Part shown: piece by piece, positions 1 through 4,916 of the stretch
How positions within the stretch are numbered: the first letter of the stretch is position 1
Layout of the letters: every line of letters begins with the position of its first letter
From: Verrucomicrobiota bacterium
Lineage (GTDB): Bacteria; Verrucomicrobiota; Verrucomicrobiia; Chthoniobacterales; JAFAMB01
Direction: 5' to 3'
Length of the DNA stretch: 6,927 nucleotides
Assembly (NCBI GenBank): GCA_019241095.1
Contig: JAFAXJ010000553.1
Span: 1 to 6,927, forward strand
Notes under the pieces: model-generated
What the model saw: only the letters and a program-made list of their open reading frames with translations
Databases searched by the model: none
Told to the model about the DNA's origin: nothing
Translations under genes and position numbers: made by a program

Positions 1-636
1 AATAGGAGCCAAGGCGAGTCCGCTTAATGATAGCCGGTCATCTTTGTAGTTTAACAGGGCATGCAGGTTGTCCCACCGGCCAACCTGGGGGATACTTAAA
101 TGTGAAATGTTCAGAGCGCCACTCTGATTTCTAGCCAAGGCGACCGAAAGACCCAGAACCTCAAGTGAATCGTTCTGGACTGGCATGGAAAAGTTAACGT
201 TTTGAATGTCTAATCTTTCCGGCACAATGAGCGGGATGGGCGGGCCGGCACGTTTTTTCAAGGGCGGGGGCTGAGGGGGTGTGGGTCGAATCGTAATAGT
301 AACGTCCTTTATTTCAAGTGACGTTACGACGTGGCGATAGTCCTTCTGAAACAGACGCAGGAGATTATACCGCGCTCTGAATACTTTGGCGTCTAATCTT
401 GCAATTGGCAGTGTCGTGTTGTTTGGAAGAGGTTCAAGATGTAGATCTTCCACGTGGATGTCAGTAAAGATAGATCCGTCAACTTTGAAGTGCAGGACGA
501 ATGATTGGGATCTAGCAACCTGCTTTGCAACTAAACCTAGAATCCCGAAGGCAATTGGTTGATAGAATACCGCAATAAGAACAATGAGAGTTAGGAGCCC
601 GTAAAGAACGTATCTTCCCTTTCGTTGATTCGGCAT
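1..636 (-). CDS. TamB/AsmA-like envelope protein, N-terminal part (runs off left edge)
   Basis: The minus-strand frame is open from the ATG at 636-634 to base 1, giving 212 residues with no stop, so the C-terminal part lies outside the window. The start follows an in-frame TAA by two codons, and GGAA about 9 bases upstream could be a weak ribosome-binding site. After a short basic N-terminus (NQRKGR) there is one membrane segment at about residues 9-25, as in signal-anchored TamB/AsmA proteins. Next comes a passage like the start of the TamB repeats (KVDGSIFTDIHVEDLHLEPL, residues 51-70), then alternating beta-type segments such as SLEIKDVTITIRP. A proline-rich stretch lies at about 118-140. 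Known members are inner-membrane anchored, span the periplasm, and help move lipids or outer-membrane proteins. Assignment to this superfamily is fairly firm. TamB proper versus another AsmA-like protein cannot be settled from the N-terminus. The gene is divergent from the YihY-like gene. Confidence 0.75.
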   Translation of the reverse strand, partial: MPNQRKGRYVLYGLLTLIVLIAVFYQPIAFGILGLVAKQVARSQSFVLHFKVDGSIFTDIHVEDLHLEPLPNNTTLPIARLDAKVFRARYNLLRLFQKDYRHVVTSLEIKDVTITIRPTPPQPPPLKKRAGPPIPLIVPERLDIQNVNFSMPVQNDSLEVLGLSVALARNQSGALNISHLSIPQVGRWDNLHALLNYKDDRLSLSGLALAPI

Positions 637-679
637 CACTTATTCCGAAGTTCCGTGTCCATCCTGTGGGCGTTATTGT
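637..679. promoter_or_regulatory. Short divergent intergenic region between TamB-like and YihY-like genes
   Basis: Only 43 bp separate the two divergent start codons, so any promoters here must overlap or extend into the coding sequences. TTCCG occurs twice in direct orientation (643-647 and 651-655). I see no convincing -35/-10 pair. That this is a shared regulatory region is inferred from the layout. Confidence 0.3.
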
Positions 680-1603
680 ATGAAAACATTCCAACTAACC
701 TTGGAAACAAGCAAAAAAGCTTTCTCCCCTGTAAAAACATTTTTTGGGAGGACATTTCAAAGATATGGCGATATCAACGGCGAGCAATGTGCCGCTTCGT
801 TTGCCTACTATGCTTTTTTCTCTCTGTTTCCGCTCATCTTACTTCTGGTTGCGGTCGGGACTTTTTTTGTTCGTAATCGCCAGGAAGCAGCAATGCAGGT
901 CGTACAACAAGTTCAAGCTTACATGCCGCTGCAACAAAAAGACAAAGCCGTTATCGTCAGCACTGTCGATGGAATAATTAAAAACGGTTTAAGCGCCGGA
1001 ATCTTCGGAGTTCTCGCGCTAACATGGAGCTCTTTGCGCTTTTTTCAAGCCTTGGTAATAGGTGTCAACAGGTCCTGGGGTTTTCGCGATTACGGTTGGT
1101 GGGGACTACCCCTCAGAAATTTGATGATGATCGGTATTCTTTCGAGCGCATTATTGCTCGGCATCGTCGCCCCGCTTTTAATCGACAAGATTCGTGATCT
1201 ATTGAACCTGGACGCTCAGCTTGCCTCGTTCATGGGGCACTATGTTGATCTATTTTTTGCGGCTGTAACTGGCCTGATCCCAACCTTGATTCTGTTTTAT
1301 GGCGTGCTGATGTTTTACAAATTCGCTCCGAGGCGACCCGCAAAAATCCGTAGGATTTGGCCAGCTGCGCTTTTCGTAACGTTGTTTTTGAAATTCGGGC
1401 AAAGCCTTTTCAGTTGGTATCTCGGTGCGTTCGCTAATTTCAACGCGCTATATGGCGTTTTCGGAACCATTATGGCACTCATGTTCTGGATCTATGTATC
1501 CGGAGCGATCGTTGTTCTAGGTGCTTGTGCCGCTGCTGCTACTTCACCCACAGGACAAACTGAGCACAACATAACCGGAACACCGGCGAGCAAACCTTCT
1601 TGA
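680..1603 (+). CDS. YihY/virulence factor BrkB family inner-membrane protein
   Basis: This 307-residue polytopic membrane protein has about six hydrophobic segments, near residues 39-63, 103-127, 146-168, 189-212, 226-244 and 255-287. Family hallmarks are present: the first-helix motif AASFAYYAFFSLFPL (38-52), the LRFFQALVIGVNRSWG block (119-134) and the final YGVFGTIMALMFWIYVSG block (258-275). The family was once annotated as ribonuclease BN, which was an error for these membrane proteins. BrkB was linked to serum resistance in Bordetella, and the molecular role is still uncertain. The last helix ends VVLGACAAAA, where many relatives have an acidic residue (GAE). The ATG at 680 gives a normal family length. 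No strong Shine-Dalgarno sequence precedes it. The gene is divergent from the TamB-like gene and convergent with the solute-binding protein. Confidence 0.93.
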   Translation: MKTFQLTLETSKKAFSPVKTFFGRTFQRYGDINGEQCAASFAYYAFFSLFPLILLLVAVGTFFVRNRQEAAMQVVQQVQAYMPLQQKDKAVIVSTVDGIIKNGLSAGIFGVLALTWSSLRFFQALVIGVNRSWGFRDYGWWGLPLRNLMMIGILSSALLLGIVAPLLIDKIRDLLNLDAQLASFMGHYVDLFFAAVTGLIPTLILFYGVLMFYKFAPRRPAKIRRIWPAALFVTLFLKFGQSLFSWYLGAFANFNALYGVFGTIMALMFWIYVSGAIVVLGACAAAATSPTGQTEHNITGTPASKPS

Positions 1604-1607
1604 TCAC

Positions 1608-1656
1608 GTTACGGCGGTTCCATGTCTTCGGGCGCCGAATATCATTCGACCGTAAC
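1608..1656. terminator. Nested inverted repeats between two convergent genes (possible bidirectional terminator)
   Basis: GTTACGG at 1608-1614 pairs perfectly with CCGTAAC at 1650-1656. Inside it, TTCGG (1627-1631) and CCGAA (1635-1639) form a small hairpin with a three-base loop. The element fills the 52 bp gap between the YihY stop (1601-1603) and the stop of the solute-binding protein (1656-1658), where a terminator serving both strands would be expected. Neither side has a T-tract, so it does not look like a classical intrinsic terminator. The function is inferred from position. Confidence 0.35.
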
Positions 1657-2420
1657 TAGAATTGCATCCCGAGGTCGTGAAAAGCTTCTTTGTTTTCAGC
1701 CAGGTATTTTTCACACAGGTTTTCCAAGCTGCCGTTTGCCTTGAAGTCCTTAATGAACGCGTTCACCTCTTCCCGAAGCCGATCGTTTCCTTTCCGGACC
1801 CCAATTGCCCACTCTTCTTGCTGAAATGCTTTGAGGATAGGGCGGGTCGTGTCATTATACTTTCTCCAGCTTTCGTAAATGGATATCTGGTCATAGATGA
1901 AGCAGTCTGCCTTTCCTTGAGCCACTTCGAGCGCACACGTAGCATCGTCGTTCAGCACAAGCAGCTTAGCATTCTTCAAGTGCTCAATTGCGTACAGATG
2001 CGCTGTCGTCCCCTTCTTCACCGCGACTGTCGTTTTCTGTTTTTCCACGTCGGCAATGGATTGGATGGAGCTATCCTTTTTAACCAGAAGTGCCAAGCCC
2101 ATGTGCAGATAAGGATCGCTGAAATCGATTGAGTTCTTTCTATCCTCACTCACCGTCAACGACGAAATGACTAGATCGACTTTACCGGTTTTAAGTGATG
2201 GAATTAACCCGTCGAATGGAATGTTTTCCACCCTGACTTGCCGATGAAGAAACTGGCCTAGAGCTTTCGCCATTTCTACGCTGATGCCAGCCGGTTGTCC
2301 GTTGGTATCGAGCATCTCAAAGGGAGGGAAGTTCAACTCCATGCCGACTGTTAAATCTTTTCCTTCAGCAAACACCCAAGATGGCAGCAGGCAGAGAATG
2401 AAGTAAAGGCAGAATCTCAC
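1656..2420 (-). CDS. Periplasmic ABC transporter substrate-binding protein, family 3 (polar amino acid type)
   Basis: The 254-residue precursor starts at a GTG (2420-2418), the first possible start after an in-frame TAA upstream. A signal peptide covers about residues 1-18 with likely cleavage after VFA. No lipobox lies at that site, so a soluble periplasmic protein is expected. The mature part is a type II periplasmic binding domain: LTVGMELNFPPFE near the start, VEMAKALG, the hinge-side motif DLVISSLTVSEDR (82-94), FSDPY, VKKGTTA (134-140) and FIYDQ (174-178). By family analogy, Arg94, Thr89, the Gly137/Thr138 loop and Asp177 would bind the alpha-carboxylate and amino group of an amino acid. 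The exact ligand cannot be read from sequence. No permease or HisP-type ATPase is adjacent; the divergent ATPase is of the OppD type and is probably not its partner. Confidence 0.92.
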   Translation of the reverse strand: MRFCLYFILCLLPSWVFAEGKDLTVGMELNFPPFEMLDTNGQPAGISVEMAKALGQFLHRQVRVENIPFDGLIPSLKTGKVDLVISSLTVSEDRKNSIDFSDPYLHMGLALLVKKDSSIQSIADVEKQKTTVAVKKGTTAHLYAIEHLKNAKLLVLNDDATCALEVAQGKADCFIYDQISIYESWRKYNDTTRPILKAFQQEEWAIGVRKGNDRLREEVNAFIKDFKANGSLENLCEKYLAENKEAFHDLGMQF

Positions 2421-2511
2421 CCGACAACGATGCGTCCAGCACCAATCTTTGCAAGTTGCGGATTACCGATATGCCGGGCATGCCGCCAAGTCTCCTTTCC
2501 CTAACTCACTT
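2421..2511. promoter_or_regulatory. Divergent intergenic region between the binding protein and the ABC ATPase
   Basis: This 91 bp separates the GTG start of the minus-strand gene from the preferred ATG of the plus-strand gene, so promoters for both should lie here. It contains the 8 bp palindrome GGCATGCC (2477-2484) and a direct repeat of ATGCCG (2471-2476 and 2480-2485), which could be an operator half-site pattern. I cannot identify reliable -35/-10 boxes. The first 63 bp before the ATG are also open in the ATPase frame from a TTG at 2449. Confidence 0.3.
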
Positions 2512-3321
2512 ATGCTTGAAATCCAGGGTCTGACTATCAAGTTTCGTGACGGGAAGGAAACCGTTACTGCCGTCAGTGATGTTTCCTTGACCCTGCAAAA
2601 AGGAGAAACTCTGGGTCTAGTTGGTGAAAGCGGGAGTGGTAAAAGCGTCACCGCTCTGGCTCTGACACGTCTTCTTCCAGAACCGCCAGCCTTGTACGCG
2701 AAAGGCGACGTTCTGTTTGAAGGGGAATCCATTCTAAAAAAGAAAAAGACTGCGCTAAGGTCGATCCGGGGAAGAGAAATTGCTTATATTTTTCAGGATC
2801 CTGCAAACAGCCTAAACCCGGTCTTTTCTATTTACGAACAACTCGCCGAGACCATTCGCCTCCATCGTCCTGAAGTTCAGAATGTTCGCCGAGAGGCGAA
2901 TTTTTGGTTAGAACAGGTGGGCATCGTCAATCCGGAAAAAAGGATTGATCACTACCCTTTCCAGTTTAGTGGCGGAATGCAACAGCGGGTCATGATCGCA
3001 ATGGCACTGAGCTGCAGGCCGAAAATTCTGGTTGCTGATGAGCCTACCACGGCACTGGATGTCACCATTCAAAAACAAATTTTAGACCTTTTTCGAACGC
3101 TTAAAAGCGAAATGTCCATTTTGCTTATCACTCACAATTTCGGGATTGTCAGAGGCCTTACGGACAAAGTCGCAGTACTCTATCGAGGGAGGCTCGTTGA
3201 GTTTGGAAATACTGAAACTGTCTTAAAGGCACCGCAACATCCATATACGCGCGCCCTGATCGGTTGCGTCCCACATATAGGTCAAAAGCTGGTTCGATTA
3301 ACGACTATCGATAACCTTTGA
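2512..3321 (+). CDS. OppD/DppD-type ABC transporter ATP-binding protein, shortened C-terminus
   Basis: This 269-residue nucleotide-binding protein has every canonical ABC motif: Walker A GESGSGKS (38-45), Q-loop FQDP (Q95), signature FSGGMQQRV (152-160), Walker B ILVADEPTTALD (172-183, with D176 and E177) and H-loop ITHN (H208). The motifs SGSGKSVTALALTRLLP and FQDPANSLNPV, and the tail HPYTRALIG (243-251), place it in the OppD/DppD peptide/nickel group, which energises import through an inner-membrane permease pair. Typical members continue past the HPYT region with a Gly/Pro-rich segment ending in a GCxFxPRC-like cysteine motif. This protein stops at RLTTIDNL and lacks that segment. I chose the ATG at 2512 because MLEIQGLTIKF is the normal start of the fold. 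A TTG at 2449 would add 21 residues with no recognisable content. No Opp/Dpp permease or second ATPase adjoins it. Its last 24 bp overlap the convergent gene. Confidence 0.93.
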   Translation: MLEIQGLTIKFRDGKETVTAVSDVSLTLQKGETLGLVGESGSGKSVTALALTRLLPEPPALYAKGDVLFEGESILKKKKTALRSIRGREIAYIFQDPANSLNPVFSIYEQLAETIRLHRPEVQNVRREANFWLEQVGIVNPEKRIDHYPFQFSGGMQQRVMIAMALSCRPKILVADEPTTALDVTIQKQILDLFRTLKSEMSILLITHNFGIVRGLTDKVAVLYRGRLVEFGNTETVLKAPQHPYTRALIGCVPHIGQKLVRLTTIDNL

Positions 3322-3849
3322 TTGGTTCAAATAGAACTTTGCCACCGCAACGTACTTTAGCGCCAATGCTCGGATATCATCCCGCTCGATTTCGTTCAGA
3401 GTTCTAATAACCTTACCAGGTGTGCCTAACACTAGAGAGCCGGCAGGAATATGCGTGCCCTTTGTCACCAAGGTTTTCGCTCCCAGCACGCAGTTGCTGC
3501 CGATAACTGCCCCATCCAGGACTGTCGCTCCAATCCCTATCAAGACTTCATTCTCAATGGTACATGCGTGCAATACGGCATGATGTCCGCACGAAACGCG
3601 GTCACCAATCTGTAGAGGATGATCGTTTGAAACATGAAGAACGCATCCGTCCTGGACGTTTGTCTCGCTGCCAACAGAGATCTTATTAATATCCGCGCGT
3701 AGCACGGCCTGGAACCAAATGCTTGAATTTGCACCTATGATTACATTCCCGAGAACAGTCGAGCTTGGCGCGACGTAAGCTTCCCCGTGAATGATCGGTG
3801 CGGTTCCTAAGAAAAATTCAAGCCGATGGGACAAGCTCAAAAACTCCAT
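3298..3849 (-). CDS. Gamma carbonic anhydrase-like hexapeptide-repeat protein (YrdA/PaaY type)
   Basis: The protein is a left-handed beta-helix of hexapeptide repeats, from about VAPSSTVLGNVIIGANSSIW to VIGSNCVLGAKTLV. Numbering from the upstream TTG at 3867, it has VLRAD (R57, D59), NVQDG (N70, Q72) and the three metal-ligand histidines H78 (CVLH), H95 (GHH) and H100 (AVLH). These match the zinc/iron site shared between neighbouring subunits of trimeric gamma carbonic anhydrases. The acidic loop of the archaeal Cam enzyme is absent, so it belongs with the YrdA/CamH/PaaY-like group, where CO2 hydration is often unproven. The tail has the usual LVLGTPGKVIRTLNEIE block followed by a helix. I prefer the ATG at 3849-3847 (183 residues). 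The TTG at 3867, six codons upstream, gives 189, and neither has a good ribosome-binding site. The gene overlaps the ABC ATPase gene tail-to-tail by 24 bp. Confidence 0.9.
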   Translation of the reverse strand: MEFLSLSHRLEFFLGTAPIIHGEAYVAPSSTVLGNVIIGANSSIWFQAVLRADINKISVGSETNVQDGCVLHVSNDHPLQIGDRVSCGHHAVLHACTIENEVLIGIGATVLDGAVIGSNCVLGAKTLVTKGTHIPAGSLVLGTPGKVIRTLNEIERDDIRALALKYVAVAKFYLNQSKVIDSR

Positions 3850-3870
3850 AGGGTTACTGTAGATCAATTC

Positions 3871-3876
3871 ATTTTA
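3871..3876 (-). promoter_or_regulatory. Possible -10 box for the gamma-carbonic-anhydrase-like gene
   Basis: Read on the minus strand this is TAAAAT, one base from the TATAAT consensus and 21 bp upstream of the preferred ATG. No good -35 hexamer lies at the right distance. If real, transcription would begin close to the TTG at 3867, which favours the ATG at 3849 as the true start. Confidence 0.2.
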
Positions 3877-3946
3877 AGTCGAATCCCGAGATCGAATTTG
3901 AGACGCTTTCGACATGTAGATGTTACTGGTTTTTGTGAATTTTGCT

Positions 3947-4119
3947 GGGGCTCTTTTTTCCAAAGAGAGCTCCAGAAGAGCAAGGTTCTGGCGAGCTAAT
4001 ACAACCGGAGGGTCTTTTCATGACACTCAGCGAAGCGGTGGCTTTGTTCTCTTACCGATAAGTACGTTTGAAAGACCCCTGAAGTCTGCGCACGGCCTCT
4101 AGCGCTAAGGCCTTGCTCT
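3947..4119 (+). other. Nested inverted-repeat element, possible structured RNA or leader
   Basis: Several complementary segments are arranged in a nested way. A 5' hairpin pairs 3947-3956 with 3962-3973, with a two-base bulge. An outer 9 bp stem joins AGAGCAAGG (3977-3985) to CCTTGCTCT (4111-4119). Within it, GGGTCTTT (4010-4017) pairs with AAAGACCC (4071-4078), and the helix can extend inward past a bulged T. At the apex CGAAGC (4031-4036) and GCTTTG (4041-4046) close a GGTG loop. A further stem, GGCCT/AGGCC (4094-4098 and 4108-4112), would compete with the outer one. Some pairs are G-U on the plus strand, which weakly favours a plus-strand RNA. A 13-codon frame (ATG 4020, stop 4059-4061) sits in the middle loop, and its GGAGGG site (4007-4012) is partly within the central stem. 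Repeats of this size can occur by chance, and I recognise no known RNA family. Confidence 0.25.
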
Positions 4120-4322
4120 CCAGTGCGTTTCGAAGATCTCGTACAAAGTTCTTGATTGCACGATCAGTACATGAGACCTCCGGGCTAACCGCACACAACT
4201 GCGATGAAATTCTTCGCCGACCGTATCCGCCGGAGACTTTATACAGCATGGTAGGCTTTGCCAAAAAAACTCGCGGCGCGAAAACCTCTTTGCTAAGGTT
4301 ACCGAAATTCAACTGCTTGGTT

Positions 4323-4904
4323 ATGATCAAATCTCTATTAATATTGCTTTTTTCCGCCGCTTTCCTGGCCGAGTTTGCTCCAGCAGCAGACATCTTTGCC
4401 ATCGATAAAGTACATTCCTCGATGGGGTTTCAGGTTCGCCACCTGTTTTCGAAGGTCGAAGGAAAATTTGACAATTTCGAGGGTACTATCAATTACGACG
4501 AGGCCAACCCGGACGCGTCTTCCGTAGAGGTTAAAATTCAAACCGTTAGCATCGATACGGGAAACGCGCAGCGCGATGCAGATTTGAAAAGTCCCAATTT
4601 TTTTGATGCTGCAAAATATCCGGAGATCACGTTTAAAAGCACTTCGGTTAAACCGACTGAGAAGAATAAAGCTGACGTAGCAGGAGACCTGACTATGCAC
4701 GGAGTGACTAAACCGGTAGTTTTAAAGGTAGAACTACTCGGCAAAGGTCCTGGGATGAAAGGCAGTATCGTTTCTGGATGGGATGCGACCACTTCCCTGA
4801 AGCGGAGTGATTTCGGGCTTAGCTGGAACAAGGTAATAGAGGGCACGCAGATTGTAGGCGACGATGTCCAAATCGATCTGCATGTCGAAGCGGATAAGAA
4901 GTAG
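4323..4904 (+). CDS. YceI family protein, exported lipocalin-like polyisoprenoid-binding type
   Basis: This 193-residue precursor has a clear signal peptide (MIKSLLILLFSAAFLAEFAPAA, residues 1-22, with likely cleavage near AAD), so the protein should act in the periplasm. The YceI fold is recognisable throughout: AIDKVHSSMGFQVRHLFSKV (26-45), EGKFDNFEG, DADLKSPNFFDAAKYPEITF (86-104), GDLTMHGVTKPV (121-132) and WDATTSLKRSDFGLSW (153-168). Family members form a lipocalin-like barrel that holds a long isoprenoid or similar lipid. E. coli YceI is induced by high pH and osmotic stress, and the biological role is generally unsettled. The ATG at 4323 is chosen because it begins the signal peptide; the frame is open further upstream to 4113 but that part looks non-coding. 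No good ribosome-binding site precedes it. The nnr gene follows after 12 bp on the same strand, suggesting one transcript. Confidence 0.93.
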   Translation: MIKSLLILLFSAAFLAEFAPAADIFAIDKVHSSMGFQVRHLFSKVEGKFDNFEGTINYDEANPDASSVEVKIQTVSIDTGNAQRDADLKSPNFFDAAKYPEITFKSTSVKPTEKNKADVAGDLTMHGVTKPVVLKVELLGKGPGMKGSIVSGWDATTSLKRSDFGLSWNKVIEGTQIVGDDVQIDLHVEADKK

Positions 4905-4916
4905 CAAGTCATAGCG

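Larger units (their letters stand above)
3850..4322. other. Long intergenic region without a convincing protein gene, rich in inverted repeats
   Basis: The stretch lies between the start of the gamma-carbonic-anhydrase-like gene (minus) and the ATG of the YceI gene (plus), so it should hold promoters for both. Directly upstream of the minus-strand gene, TCGAAT occurs at 3879-3884 and 3892-3897, and GTCGAA (3878-3883) pairs with TTCGAC (3908-3913). From 3947 to 4119 there is a set of nested inverted repeats, listed separately. Another imperfect stem joins 4137-4144 and 4167-4176. Two reading frames could be argued: a 13-codon one at 4020-4061 with a good ribosome-binding site, and a 65-codon one on the minus strand at 4249-4052. 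Neither resembles a protein I recognise. The plus-strand frame that joins YceI is open back to 4113, but its extra 70 codons look non-coding and precede the obvious signal peptide. Confidence 0.5.

Noticed and set aside
1662..2132. 156-codon plus-strand frame inside the solute-binding protein gene
   Set aside because: It lies antisense to a gene with clear family motifs and a signal peptide. It is a shadow frame.
2449..2511. N-terminal extension of the ABC ATPase from a TTG at 2449
   Set aside because: The extra 21 residues have no family counterpart, while the ATG at 2512 gives the standard fold start. The extension would also use up most of the divergent promoter region.
4094..4112. GGCCT/AGGCC hairpin as an intrinsic terminator
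   Set aside because: No T-run follows on either strand, and the stem overlaps and competes with the outer stem of the repeat cluster.
4240..4245. TATACA as a -10 box for the YceI gene
   Set aside because: No acceptable -35 hexamer lies at a normal spacing, and a single six-base match is too common to count.
4113..4322. 70-codon N-terminal extension of the YceI protein
   Set aside because: It precedes a complete signal peptide, which must be N-terminal, and looks non-coding.
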